A model generated the notes under the pieces. It was not told the origin of the DNA. It saw only the letters and a list, made by a program, of their open reading frames with translations, and made no database searches. From NCBI GenBank assembly GCA_021848145.1, contig JAJZMX010000004.1, forward strand, positions 1 through 64,000: a DNA stretch of 64,000 nt. Reading direction: 5' to 3'. Every line of letters starts with the position of its first letter. Position 1 is the first letter of the stretch. The DNA comes from a bacterium. Lineage in GTDB: Bacteria; Patescibacteriota; Saccharimonadia; Saccharimonadales; UBA4665. Positions 48,852-59,015 of this stretch are shown here, piece by piece. The position numbers and the translations under genes were made by a program.

Positions 48852-50108
48852 TTAATCCTTAGCTTTAGTTATTACTAACAGTTCTCGGGCAACCGCCTGA
48901 TTTTGGCGATAATAGATTAAATCCTTACTCCGAACGTTTTTAAAACTCACACGATTATAGCCAATAACCCCTATAGAGTCAAGAAGCGGTAAGTGCACAA
49001 ACTGGCCTGGTTTTATCTGCCAAGCAGGTACGGCAAGGCAAATTCTGGTACCAGTTTGTAGCTGAGGGCCGATGTTCTTTAAAAATTCCAGAATTATTTT
49101 ATTAACGTTATTTATTGTGGTCTTTAAATCTTTTTGGCTGCGGATATTAGATAATGGTGGTCCTAGATATGCCTCGCTAGCTATGAATGTGGGTTTTTGT
49201 TCCCATTTGTATATCCTTGCATCTGCTTGATATAGGCTGATTCTAACTTTGCTTGAAATGGGTTTGTTGCTGGCTTTGGAAAGCCATTCTAGGTTTTCTT
49301 TAGCGAAATCTACCATGCGCTCATCTAAATCAGTTCCTGTACAGTCGTAGCCCATTATTGCTGCCTCCTGGATAATGACGCCACTGCCACAAAAAGGATC
49401 CAAAATTAAGCTGTCGCTGAAATGTGTTTGGGGTATTGGTTGGTCTGGAGGAACTTCACATATAGATTGAATAGATTCAGGCGGGAGCTTTCCTACGCTC
49501 AAGTTAATAATTATCTGTGCAAGTTTTGGAGGAAGCATGCCAACTTTTGTGTCACGCCTAGGCCTTGCTTGGTCTCTTTTGGAGTAAGCAGAGATGTTTT
49601 GAACTTTTACAGTTTGAGCGATTATAGTCCTGGAGCCGTCTTTTACTAATAACAACTCCCATCCATTTGGGCTCGTAAGACGGCCATGGAAAACTTGAGC
49701 ACTGGATAGGGTCGGTTCATTGTTAGGAATTACCCTAACACTACGACCGGTATTTTTGACTGCCTTTTTTATCTCTATTGCTAAAGCCTGAACTTGTCTA
49801 TTGGAAGTTTTATGTCCGTAACTACTAATACCCAGTAGCATTTTACCTTTTGGCATTGACTTAGAATGCTCTGGGCCGCTTTTTATTAGAAAATCGGAGA
49901 TCTGTTCCCAATTGGTAGTGTCGAGAATGGTTAAAATTTTGCCAAATTTAACAGCTCCACCTAGACGGCTAAAGGTTAAAAGACAAGGATCAACATCAAC
50001 TTCAGCGGCCTGATTCCCAGCGAAACGCACCTTGTCTGGTCCATATAAACTTTCCAGTTCTGCAATTCCGAGAGCTGGCTGTCGGCCTAAAATAATAAGA
50101 CTTTTCAT
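48852..50108 (-). CDS. Trm11/THUMP-type RNA methyltransferase-like protein
   Basis: LILDPFCGSGVIIQEAAIMGYDCTGTDLDERMVDFAKENLEWL. Confidence 0.8.
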   Translation of the reverse strand: MKSLIILGRQPALGIAELESLYGPDKVRFAGNQAAEVDVDPCLLTFSRLGGAVKFGKILTILDTTNWEQISDFLIKSGPEHSKSMPKGKMLLGISSYGHKTSNRQVQALAIEIKKAVKNTGRSVRVIPNNEPTLSSAQVFHGRLTSPNGWELLLVKDGSRTIIAQTVKVQNISAYSKRDQARPRRDTKVGMLPPKLAQIIINLSVGKLPPESIQSICEVPPDQPIPQTHFSDSLILDPFCGSGVIIQEAAIMGYDCTGTDLDERMVDFAKENLEWLSKASNKPISSKVRISLYQADARIYKWEQKPTFIASEAYLGPPLSNIRSQKDLKTTINNVNKIILEFLKNIGPQLQTGTRICLAVPAWQIKPGQFVHLPLLDSIGVIGYNRVSFKNVRSKDLIYYRQNQAVARELLVITKAKD

Positions 50109-50179
50109 AGTTATATATTACCTGTAGGAATACAAATAGATAGTATAAGCTTATTTTCAGTTATAATGGTCACTAACTT

Positions 50180-51244
50180 ATGGGCAGATTTTCTAGCTTC
50201 GTCGCTACAAGATGGAAGCTCCTTCTAAACGTTGGCACTATCGTAGCGTTAATTATAACCCTATATGTTATTCGTCACGATCTTGTGACTACTTTTAGAG
50301 ATTTATTGAGGGTTAATGCATGGGCATTGGTCTTAATGGTGCCCTTAGAGGCCTTAAATTACCACGCACAGACACGTTTATACCAACATTTGTTTCGTCG
50401 GGTAGGCAACGAAATTAAATACAAACATCTACTTCTAGCCTCATTAGAACTTAATTTTGTTAACCATGTATTTCCGAGTGGTGGAGCGGCAGGGATTTCT
50501 TATTTCGGAATAAGATTAAAGAATGACGAAATAACAGGTGCCAAAGCAACTGTTGTCCAATTTATGAAGTTAGTTTTAACATTCTTGTCTTTTGAGATCT
50601 TAATCATCTTAAGTTTGTTTTTCTTAGCTATAGGCGGAAAAGTAAATGACCTAACAATATTGGTATCCGCAATTCTTTCAACTCTTTTAATAGTTTTGTC
50701 TGTGTTATTTATCTACATAATAGGTGACAAGAAAAGAATAAATTCTTTCCTGGGCTATATAGCGAAACAAGTTAATAGTTTAATGCAGCTAATTCGCCCA
50801 TCTGAAAAAGATGTTATTAACAAGGACCGAGCCCGGATAGTATTTGATGATTTACACGAAACGTACATAAAAATGCGTCAGGACCGCAAAGAGTTGCGTG
50901 CGCCTCTAATGTATGCACTTTTAGCCAACTTAACAGAGGTTGCGGTTATTTACGTAGTATTTCTGGCTTTTGGAAAGTTCGTTAACCCTGGAGCCGTGAT
51001 ACTTGCTTATGGAATTGCGAATTTTGCAGGTTTTGTTTCTGTAATGCCTGGTGGAGTAGGGATTTACGAAACCCTTATGGTGGCAGTTTTATTAACTACC
51101 GGTATTTCTCCTGACCTGAGTCTGCCGGTAATAATTATGTACCGAGTTCTTAATACTTTGCTCCAGTTACCACCTGGATATTATTTGTATCAAAAGTACA
51201 TATCGCAACATGGAAAGCCGCCTAAGATGGAAGAGGTAATATGA
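50180..51244 (+). CDS. Lysylphosphatidylglycerol synthase TM-region / UPF0104-like membrane protein
   Basis: Multi-TM; FPSGGAAGISYFGIRLKN; FAGFVSVMPGGVGIYETLMVAVL. Confidence 0.85.
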   Translation: MGRFSSFVATRWKLLLNVGTIVALIITLYVIRHDLVTTFRDLLRVNAWALVLMVPLEALNYHAQTRLYQHLFRRVGNEIKYKHLLLASLELNFVNHVFPSGGAAGISYFGIRLKNDEITGAKATVVQFMKLVLTFLSFEILIILSLFFLAIGGKVNDLTILVSAILSTLLIVLSVLFIYIIGDKKRINSFLGYIAKQVNSLMQLIRPSEKDVINKDRARIVFDDLHETYIKMRQDRKELRAPLMYALLANLTEVAVIYVVFLAFGKFVNPGAVILAYGIANFAGFVSVMPGGVGIYETLMVAVLLTTGISPDLSLPVIIMYRVLNTLLQLPPGYYLYQKYISQHGKPPKMEEVI

Positions 51245-52377
51245 ATGGTAGCGACCCCGAGTTTTCGGTAAGTGAATTTATCGCTGCTTTTAATCAAACA
51301 GTTGAATATGCTTTTGGTTCGGTAGTAATACATGGTGAGTTGGCGAACTTTAGGGTTAGCCGTAATCAATGGGTGTACTTTGATTTAAAAGATGAAGCTT
51401 CCAAAGTCGAGTTTTTTGGTTCTGTGTATGCCTTGCCAGGCCCACTCGAGGAGGGGATGATATTAAAGGTTAGAGGAGTGCCCAGGCTTCATGAGCGTTA
51501 TGGTTTTAATGTGGTTTTCAACTCCATTTCACCAACCGGGACGGGATCAATAAAGAGGGCTAATGAGTTATTGGCGGCTAAGCTAGATGCCGAGGGATTA
51601 TTTGCCTTAGAACGTAAACGTTCATTACCGTACCCCCCTAATAAAGTGGGTCTTATAACATCATATCAGTCTGCTGCATATGCAGATTTTGAACGAATTA
51701 TTAACAATCGTTGGTCGGGTGTTTCGGTTGACTGTTTGGATGTAAATGTCCAAGGAGATCAGGCACCAGGCGACATAATTCGTGCTATAGAATTCTTTTC
51801 ATCACTATCGGTTCCACCTGATGTACTTGTGGTTATTAGGGGTGGAGGCAGTCCCGAAGATCTTGCGGCTTTTAATAATGAACAGGTAATTAGAGCTGTA
51901 GCAGCTAGTCGCGTGCCTACATTAGTGGCAATTGGCCATGAAAGCGACATTAGTTTAGCAGAACTTGCCGCTGACGCAAGAGCTTCAACTCCAAGTAACG
52001 CAGCTGAACTATTGGTTCCAGATAAAAAAGCGGTTATTCTCCAACTGCACAAGTTACCGGAGCAATTATCCGCCAGCGTAGTGCGAAAGATGGTGCAGAT
52101 CTCGAGCAGTCTAGACACTTCAAGAATAAAAATGGCAGAAATCATAAAAAATAGGCTTGATCGAGAACTGGTTAGCCTTGATACCCGGATCGGGTTAATA
52201 AATGCCTTAAGTCCCAAGGATATCTTAAAGAGAGGGTTTGCAATTGTCAGGAGCGATAATAAGGTTAGCAATGGCTATGGTCTTAAATCGGGTAGTATAG
52301 TAACAGTTGAACTTTATAGGTCTAGTTTTGAAGCTACAATCACAAAAAAGCTAAAGGATTTACATAATGCCAAGTAA
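51241..52377 (+). CDS. xseA: Exodeoxyribonuclease VII large subunit
   Basis: VIHGELANFRVSRNQWVYFDLKD; PNKVGLITSYQSAAYADF; VVIRGGGSPEDLAAFNNEQVIRAVAASRVPTLVAIGHESDISLAELAADARASTPS. Confidence 0.95.
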   Translation: MNGSDPEFSVSEFIAAFNQTVEYAFGSVVIHGELANFRVSRNQWVYFDLKDEASKVEFFGSVYALPGPLEEGMILKVRGVPRLHERYGFNVVFNSISPTGTGSIKRANELLAAKLDAEGLFALERKRSLPYPPNKVGLITSYQSAAYADFERIINNRWSGVSVDCLDVNVQGDQAPGDIIRAIEFFSSLSVPPDVLVVIRGGGSPEDLAAFNNEQVIRAVAASRVPTLVAIGHESDISLAELAADARASTPSNAAELLVPDKKAVILQLHKLPEQLSASVVRKMVQISSSLDTSRIKMAEIIKNRLDRELVSLDTRIGLINALSPKDILKRGFAIVRSDNKVSNGYGLKSGSIVTVELYRSSFEATITKKLKDLHNAK

Positions 52378-52570
52378 GAACAATGACTACAAATCAATGA
52401 GCAATCGATTGGACGAGATAGTTTTGCAAATGCAAAATGATGAAACGTCAATTGATGAGATGATCAAACTTTATGAAGAAGGTATACATTTGAGTCGTGA
52501 CATCGAGGTTTATCTTAAAAGCGCGGAAAATAAACTAAAAAAGATAACCGATATTGTTAAGGATAACTAG
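52367..52570 (+). CDS. xseB: Exodeoxyribonuclease VII small subunit
   Basis: RLDEIVLQMQNDETSIDEMIKLYEEGIHLSRDIEVYLKSAENKLKKI; overlaps xseA. Confidence 0.88.
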   Translation: MPSKNNDYKSMSNRLDEIVLQMQNDETSIDEMIKLYEEGIHLSRDIEVYLKSAENKLKKITDIVKDN

Positions 52571-53067
52571 TGTGGGGGCAAATTATAATAGCGGTGCTTG
52601 CAGTCATCGCAGTTTGCTTTGCGTTCGTTTTAATTAATGGTGCCCCTTATTTGCCAACTTTGCGTAAGCAAATAGATGCAGCTTTTGATTTAGCAGAACT
52701 AATGCCTAATGATATGGTAATTGAACTTGGCTGTGGTGATGGCAGGGTGCTAATTGCGGCGGCGAAACTGGGATATAAAGCGGTTGGATACGAGTTAAAT
52801 CCAATACTCTTCATTATTTGTTGGCTTAGGACTTGGCGCTGGAGACGAAAAAAAATGATAAAAGTTATCCTAGGTGATTTTTGGCGTCATGACTGGCCTC
52901 ATGCTAGTGCTGTATATGTATTTTTATTGCCCAGATTGATGGAGCGATTAGAGAAGAAGATCAGAGAGCAGTATCCTAGGGGCATTAAGGTTATTAGTTT
53001 TGCTTTTCAATTTCCCGGACTGAAACCAGAAAGACAGAAAGACGGAGTAGATTTGTATAATTTTTAG
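52570..53067 (+). CDS. Membrane-anchored class I SAM-dependent methyltransferase
   Basis: N-terminal TM; LMPNDMVIELGCGDGRVLIAAAKLGYKAVGYELNPIL. Confidence 0.82.
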   Translation: MWGQIIIAVLAVIAVCFAFVLINGAPYLPTLRKQIDAAFDLAELMPNDMVIELGCGDGRVLIAAAKLGYKAVGYELNPILFIICWLRTWRWRRKKMIKVILGDFWRHDWPHASAVYVFLLPRLMERLEKKIREQYPRGIKVISFAFQFPGLKPERQKDGVDLYNF

Positions 53068-53106
53068 CGTTGCGGCAGTTATGAATGTGGGTTAACATTA
53101 GCAGTA

Positions 53107-53766
53107 ATGACAAAAACTCAAGAAGACGGTTCTATTAGCGGTTTAGCGATTGGTTTCATTGCCGTGTGCGTAGCGTTGGTAGTGGCTGTTGTTTTGGCTA
53201 TTAGCGCTTATTCTGGGGAAGAAAAGTACAAAAATAACGATCAAGTCTTAATAAACCAAGCAGTCAATACCGCCGAAGCTAAACAGGCCACGCAACTTGC
53301 TCATAAATATAAAATAGAAAGCGAAAACCCATTCACTTCCTACACAGGCCCCTCGCAGTATGGCAGTGTTCATATAGCTTACCCAAAGAACTGGAGCGGT
53401 TATGTAGACACTTCGGGAGGTAATCCGCTCGAGGGATACTTCAGCCCAGGTATAGTACCTTCAATAAGTGGTTCAGGTAGTATCTTTCCTCTAAGGGTTG
53501 AGATAAGCAGCAACTCATATAGCAGTCAATTGTCGCAGTATACTGGAGAGCAGACGAGCCTAAAGCTTAATATAACACCTTATGTCCTAAAGAAAGTACC
53601 TTCAGTAACTGGCGTCATAATAAAGGGAGCATTTAAGCCTAACGAGCAGGGCATAATGGTAATGTTTCCTCTCAGGACGGATACCTTGTCAATTTGGACT
53701 GAATCCATGCAGTATGCAAACATTTTTACAAACCAAATTCTTCCAAACGTGAGTTTCAGTCCATAA
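53107..53766 (+). CDS. Uncharacterised single-TM anchored extracytoplasmic protein
   Basis: GLAIGFIAVCVALVVAVVLAISAY TM; extracytoplasmic HIAYPKNWSGYVDT region. Confidence 0.65.
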   Translation: MTKTQEDGSISGLAIGFIAVCVALVVAVVLAISAYSGEEKYKNNDQVLINQAVNTAEAKQATQLAHKYKIESENPFTSYTGPSQYGSVHIAYPKNWSGYVDTSGGNPLEGYFSPGIVPSISGSGSIFPLRVEISSNSYSSQLSQYTGEQTSLKLNITPYVLKKVPSVTGVIIKGAFKPNEQGIMVMFPLRTDTLSIWTESMQYANIFTNQILPNVSFSP

Positions 53767-53840
53767 ATGATTTTGTGAGGCATTAAGTCAAAGAGTATAA
53801 TTTGACCTAAAGATTTAGGGCAAAGGGTTTTCTAGACATA

Positions 53841-54557
53841 GTGATTTCGCTGCTTAAACCAGAGTCAAAAATAACGCAGCAATTATTGTTGTCTATTGCC
53901 GAACAAATGAAACTGCCGCTAGTGCAGATCGCACGACAGACAGAACTAGCTGAACTTGGAATAAATCCTGACCTAAATCAAATTCGTTCCATTGCAGAAA
54001 ACGGCCTTAGGTTGCTTGACGGATATAGCTTAGGTTTACAGCTATCCAACCAGGGGATGTATGAATTGGCGCCTGAGGCGGTTTCGATCGCTTCAATCTT
54101 ATATGACGCGATCCAGCAGCTAGATAGTTTCGCAAGGCTATATAATGTTGAGCTTAAACTGAACATCTCAGGCAAATATGGTCCGGTGCTAGCACACCGA
54201 CAGGGTTTACAGTCGGCTATCGTAGGGTTGGCCAGCGCATTTATAGAAGCTTTGCCTTCTCATGAAGAAGAGCGCTCGTTCCTCCAATTAGCTACCCACC
54301 GATGTCGCTATGGTATAGTAGCCGGCGTATACGCCAATATACCTACATTAAGCAGTGAAACACTAAGGCAAGGTCGAAGGCTTTACGGTTTATCCAGGCA
54401 ACCGCTTGTTGGCGTAAGTCATAGTAGTGGGTCTGGTATATTTGTGGCTGATGCTATTTTTAAGGCAATGAATTTAAAGATGCATGTTTCGAGACACCAA
54501 AATCTATATGGTTTGGGCGTGGTACTACATCCGTCGCCACAATTATCCTTAGTTTAA
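53841..54557 (+). CDS. Degenerate histidine-kinase-like protein (no phospho-accepting His recognised)
   Basis: AEQMKLPLVQIARQTEL where HisKA has SHELRTPL; SHSSGSGIFVADAIFKAMNLKMHVSRHQNLYGLGVVLHP resembles HATPase C-terminus. GTG start. Confidence 0.55.
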   Translation: MISLLKPESKITQQLLLSIAEQMKLPLVQIARQTELAELGINPDLNQIRSIAENGLRLLDGYSLGLQLSNQGMYELAPEAVSIASILYDAIQQLDSFARLYNVELKLNISGKYGPVLAHRQGLQSAIVGLASAFIEALPSHEEERSFLQLATHRCRYGIVAGVYANIPTLSSETLRQGRRLYGLSRQPLVGVSHSSGSGIFVADAIFKAMNLKMHVSRHQNLYGLGVVLHPSPQLSLV

Positions 54558-54558
54558 T

Positions 54559-54963
54559 ATGAGCAAAAAGAAAATATTATTAATTGAACCAGATAACATA
54601 ATAGGTGGAGTCGTGTCATCAGGGTTAAGAGAATCGGGCTACATTATTACTCACTGCCGGACAGCCCAAAGCGCAATTAATGCTGCCGACAAAGAGAATT
54701 ATGATCTTGTTATTTGTGAACTGTTGCTTGTTAGTCATAGTGGCATTGAGTTTCTGTATGAGTTCAGATCGTATAAGGACTGGCAGGATGTACCTGTCAT
54801 GATTTACTCATCAGTTCCAGCATCTGAGTTTGGTAGTAAAAGCAAAGGTTTAACATCGGAGCTATCTATTGGCGCCTACTTGTATAAGCCTAATACTTCA
54901 CTGGAACAACTGATAAAAAACGTTGATTCCTTGCTGGCGGTACCGAAACATGAAAACTCTTAA
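54559..54963 (+). CDS. Receiver-like protein with Glu at the phospho-acceptor position
   Basis: ILLIEPDNIIGGVVSSGLRESGYIITHC; YDLVICELLLVSHSGIEFLYEFR; MIYSSVP; AYLYKP. Confidence 0.8.
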   Translation: MSKKKILLIEPDNIIGGVVSSGLRESGYIITHCRTAQSAINAADKENYDLVICELLLVSHSGIEFLYEFRSYKDWQDVPVMIYSSVPASEFGSKSKGLTSELSIGAYLYKPNTSLEQLIKNVDSLLAVPKHENS

Positions 54964-55642
54964 AACGAAAGCCATAGTACTTTCCAGAGTGAATTATGGA
55001 GAAACTGACCGCATATTAACTGTAATAACGCCGGACTTGGGTAAATTAAGGCTAATTGCGCGGGGGGTTAGGGTAATAAAAAGTAAGTTGGCCGGTGGAA
55101 TAGAGTTATTTAGCGTAAACGATATTTCATTTATAAAAGGTAGGAGTGACGTTTACACGTTGACCTCGTCACGATTAAGCCAAAACTATGGACATATCAT
55201 AAAAGATATAAATAGAGTTCAATTTGGTTATGAAATTTTAAAGACTATACATAAAACTACCGAAGATGTAACAGATAAAGAATTCTTTAACCTGCTTGAG
55301 TTTAGTCTTAGTACCTTAAATGACGTTAGGATTCCCTTAGATCTGAGTCGTATAGTTTTCATGTCACGTTTGCTTGCTGTGTCTGGGCATGCTCCAAATC
55401 TAAACAAAGACAATTCCGGGAAGATACTTAGTGAATCTAGTAAGTATAAGTTTGATATTGAAACTATGGCTTTTTATCCAGAGGAAAGTGGAAATTATAC
55501 CGCTAACGATATTAAATTTTTGCGTATAGTTTTCTCTGTTGAGGACATTAGATTATTATCTAAAATAGCAGATGCAGAATCTTATGCAGTAAGATTAATT
55601 CCGCTAGTAAATTCAATGCACTTAAATCATCTATCTAGATAG
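54950..55642 (+). CDS. recO: DNA repair protein RecO
   Basis: KTKAIVLSRVNYGETDRILTVITPDLGKLRLIARGVRVIKSKLAGGIELF; ATG 54950 overlaps preceding gene. Confidence 0.88.
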   Translation: MKTLKTKAIVLSRVNYGETDRILTVITPDLGKLRLIARGVRVIKSKLAGGIELFSVNDISFIKGRSDVYTLTSSRLSQNYGHIIKDINRVQFGYEILKTIHKTTEDVTDKEFFNLLEFSLSTLNDVRIPLDLSRIVFMSRLLAVSGHAPNLNKDNSGKILSESSKYKFDIETMAFYPEESGNYTANDIKFLRIVFSVEDIRLLSKIADAESYAVRLIPLVNSMHLNHLSR

Positions 55643-55696
55643 AGATAACTAAAGTAGGTATAATCCAACAATAACCTTAAAGGATAGAATCAAAGT

Positions 55697-57049
55697 ATGA
55701 CTAAACCTACTATGGAAGAAATTGTAAGCCTATCAAAACGAAGGGGTTTTGTTTTTCAGTCTAGTGAAATATATGGCGGGCTAGCTGGATTTTATGACTA
55801 TGGTCCTTTAGGCGTTGAACTAGTAAACAACTTGAAGTCGCTTTGGTGGCAAGCTTGCGTGAGGGATAATGACAACATATTCGGTGTCGACGGTTCAATT
55901 ATCCAAAATCCCTTGCTCTGGCAAGCTAGTGGTCATATAGCAGGGTTTAGTGATCCTATGGTAGAGGACACAGTAACCCACAAGCGATATAGGGCTGACC
56001 AATTGGCGGGAGTTGATACAAACGACCTTAAGGAGTTGGCGGAGTTACTTAGAGATAAGAAATCACCTGAAGGCAATAAACTTGGTGAACCGCGGCAATT
56101 CAATATGATGATGCAAACTTGGGTCGGTCCGGTTGAGGATGATGCCGCAAAGGTATATTTACGACCAGAAACTGCAGGATCTATTTTTACTAATTTCTTG
56201 AATGTTAAGGATACGATGAGAGCTAAGCTGCCTTTTGGTATTGCTCAAATAGGTAAAGCCTTCCGTAACGAGATATCTCCTAGAGATTTTATATTTAGAG
56301 TTCGTGAGCTCGAACAGATGGAAATGCAATATTTTATTTCGGCAAGTGATCAAGACGAAGCGTACGAACGTTGGCGTGACTTCGCTTGGCGATTCTTAAC
56401 CGAACGTTGTGGCATAAAAGAAGATTCGCTAAGCTGGCATGAACATGGCCCTAATGAAAGAGCACATTACGCAAAAGCGGCTCACGACATATATTTTGAT
56501 TATCCTCAGGGACCAAAAGAGCTTTGGGGTACCCATAACAGGACTGATTTCGATTTATTGAACCATGCACGAGTTAGCGGTAAGGATTTAAGTTACATCG
56601 ATGAATCCAGCGGTGAACGATTTACGCCAAATGTCATTGAGTCTTCTGTCGGTGTCGGAAGGTTATTGTTGGCAGTATTAACCGAAGCATATGACCGCGA
56701 CACAATAGATAAAGAAGAGAGGGTTGTGCTTAGGCTAAAACCGTCTCTGGCTCCATATAAAGTTGCAGTTAGCCCTTTGTTAAAGAACAAGCCTGAATTA
56801 GTGAGTTTTGCTAGAGAGGTTTATGCTGATCTTAAAAAGGAATTTGGCATGGTTATGTGGGATGATAACGGTAATATTGGCAAACGTTATCGTCGCCAGG
56901 ATGAGATAGGCACACCTTACTGCATTACTATTGATTTTGAATCTTTAGAAAATAAATCAGTTACAATACGTGACCGTGACAGCACCAAGCAGTCACGGTT
57001 CCAATTAGACAAGTTAGTAGAAACTTTAAGGCCAAAATTTTTACAATGA
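55697..57049 (+). CDS. glyS: Glycyl-tRNA synthetase (single-chain type)
   Basis: LSKRRGFVFQSSEIYGGLAGFYDYGPLGVELVNN; RPETAGSIFTNF; IAQIGKAFRNEISPRDFIFRVREL; PNVIESSVGVGRLLLAVL. Confidence 0.95.
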   Translation: MTKPTMEEIVSLSKRRGFVFQSSEIYGGLAGFYDYGPLGVELVNNLKSLWWQACVRDNDNIFGVDGSIIQNPLLWQASGHIAGFSDPMVEDTVTHKRYRADQLAGVDTNDLKELAELLRDKKSPEGNKLGEPRQFNMMMQTWVGPVEDDAAKVYLRPETAGSIFTNFLNVKDTMRAKLPFGIAQIGKAFRNEISPRDFIFRVRELEQMEMQYFISASDQDEAYERWRDFAWRFLTERCGIKEDSLSWHEHGPNERAHYAKAAHDIYFDYPQGPKELWGTHNRTDFDLLNHARVSGKDLSYIDESSGERFTPNVIESSVGVGRLLLAVLTEAYDRDTIDKEERVVLRLKPSLAPYKVAVSPLLKNKPELVSFAREVYADLKKEFGMVMWDDNGNIGKRYRRQDEIGTPYCITIDFESLENKSVTIRDRDSTKQSRFQLDKLVETLRPKFLQ

Positions 57050-57615
57050 GTGTACTAAAACGCCGCCCCAAAAATCGACAGCCCAAAGTGTATGCCTTTA
57101 TAGATAGCCAGAATCTCAACTTAGGGGTACAAAAAGTTGGCTGGAAGATGAACTGGAGGGTATTTAGAGAGTACCTAGAAAAAGAATTTAATGTTGCCAA
57201 AGCCTTCATGTTCATTGGTTATATGGCAGAAAACGAATCGCTTTATGAGCATATGCATGAACTTGGTTACTTAATTGCGCTGAAACAAACAGTTGATCTA
57301 TCTGCAGCTGATAAGGAAAATGACGAGCACAAGCCAACAATAAAAGGCAATATTGACGCTGATTTAGTACTATATGCAATGAAAGAAATGCCTAATTACG
57401 ATAAGGCAATAATAGTATCCGGTGATGGGGACTTCGTTAGTCTAATTGAATATCTGGAACAACAGGGTAAGTTGCTCCATATAATGACCCCAAATTGGCA
57501 ATATTCTAGTCTGCTTAAGCCTTGGGAAAAATATATTATCCGAATCGATCAAATGCGTTCAAAGCTAGCCTATAAAGATCGACCTAGACGAAACAAAAAT
57601 CCCAAGAAAAACTAA
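57046..57615 (+). CDS. NYN domain (LabA/DUF88-like) protein
   Basis: YAFIDSQNLNLGV; KGNIDADLVLYAMKEMPNYDKAIIVSGDGDFVSLIEYLEQQGK. Confidence 0.88.
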   Translation: MSVLKRRPKNRQPKVYAFIDSQNLNLGVQKVGWKMNWRVFREYLEKEFNVAKAFMFIGYMAENESLYEHMHELGYLIALKQTVDLSAADKENDEHKPTIKGNIDADLVLYAMKEMPNYDKAIIVSGDGDFVSLIEYLEQQGKLLHIMTPNWQYSSLLKPWEKYIIRIDQMRSKLAYKDRPRRNKNPKKN

Positions 57616-57656
57616 CATTCCTAGCGTATAATCCAGACCACTAAAGAAGGGGTATT

Positions 57657-58877
57657 ATGACACAGTCTCAGGCATTGAAAGTCATGCTAAGTGGGGCAAA
57701 TGTTTTTTTGAGCGGAGCTCCAGGGTCGGGCAAAAGCTTCTTGCTTGAGGAGTTTATACGGATCGCATCAAGAAAAGGTAAAACTATCGCCACTACAGCT
57801 ACTACTGGGATTTCGGCAAATCTAATTCACGGCATGACTATACATTCATGGTCTGGTCTTGGAACAATAAAGGTTATTTCAAAAAGCGATCTAAAAAAGC
57901 TATTTAAGAGGCCAGGCCTAGAGGATAGGTTATGTGCAGCACAAATCTTAATAATAGATGAAATATCGATGCTGGATGCCCAGGTTTTAGATTGCTTAAA
58001 TACTCTGCTCAAGCATTTTAGAGGCAACGGGGAAGCCTTCGGGGGGTTACAGGTTATTCTTTGTGGTGACTTTTTTCAGCTACCTCCTGTAAGTCTAGAT
58101 TTAGTTCCTTACGCTTTTTTAGCTAAGAGCTGGCAAGAGTTAGGATTAGAGATTTGCTATCTGAATGAGCAGCACAGACAAGAGGATGCAGGTCTGTATG
58201 AGGTCTTGGTTGCTCTTAGGGAACGGAGGCTTATGAAACGGCATGTTGATCTTCTATTGGATAGACAAAACGTAAAACATGGCCAAACCACAATACTATT
58301 GACACATAACAGTGAAGTTGACAGATTAAATACTTCACGGCTAGAGCTATTAAGTAGTAAAAGCATGAGCTTTGAGATGGTAATGCGCGGCAACTTAAAA
58401 GAATCGGAATTAATAGCTAAGTCTGTCTTGGCACCAAAAGTTCTGGTTCTTAAAGTAGGAGCATTGGTAATGTTTGTCGCTAACAGTCCTAGGGAAGGTT
58501 TTTTTAATGGTACACAGGGTAAAGTTATTGGCTTTAAAAAAGGACTACCAATTGTTGAAATAGATGGAAGCGGCCAAAGAATCTCTGTTAATGCATATAG
58601 TTGGAGGAGGGAAGATAAAGGAAGGGTTATTGCGGAGGCGATCCAGTTGCCACTTAAGTTAGCTTGGGCGATAACAATTCATAAAAGCCAGGGAATGAGT
58701 TTAAGTAGTGCAGAGATCGACCTAAGTAGAAGTTTTACATACGGAATGGGCTATGTAGCTTTAAGTAGATTAAGAACTATGGATGGACTTTATCTGAGAG
58801 GGATTAATAGCAGATCCTTACAACTAGACCCAAAAGTATACGAGTTCTATGGAAGTTTAGGTGTAATAAATAAGTAA
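57657..58877 (+). CDS. PIF1-like helicase
   Basis: LSGAPGSGKSFLLEEFIR, ATTGISANLIHGMTIHSWSGLG, LIIDEISMLDAQVLD, VILCGDFFQLPPV, AITIHKSQGMSL. Confidence 0.9.
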   Translation: MTQSQALKVMLSGANVFLSGAPGSGKSFLLEEFIRIASRKGKTIATTATTGISANLIHGMTIHSWSGLGTIKVISKSDLKKLFKRPGLEDRLCAAQILIIDEISMLDAQVLDCLNTLLKHFRGNGEAFGGLQVILCGDFFQLPPVSLDLVPYAFLAKSWQELGLEICYLNEQHRQEDAGLYEVLVALRERRLMKRHVDLLLDRQNVKHGQTTILLTHNSEVDRLNTSRLELLSSKSMSFEMVMRGNLKESELIAKSVLAPKVLVLKVGALVMFVANSPREGFFNGTQGKVIGFKKGLPIVEIDGSGQRISVNAYSWRREDKGRVIAEAIQLPLKLAWAITIHKSQGMSLSSAEIDLSRSFTYGMGYVALSRLRTMDGLYLRGINSRSLQLDPKVYEFYGSLGVINK

Positions 58878-59015
58878 ACATGGCACAACAAATGAGTAAT
58901 AAAATTGTTCAAAGTAATATTTTTCATAGGTGATTTTAAACAGATAGTTCTTACTGTACCTAAACAAAAGAAGTAGGGGTGCAGTTGATTACTTAGGTTT
59001 CTAAGGAGATGCTTA

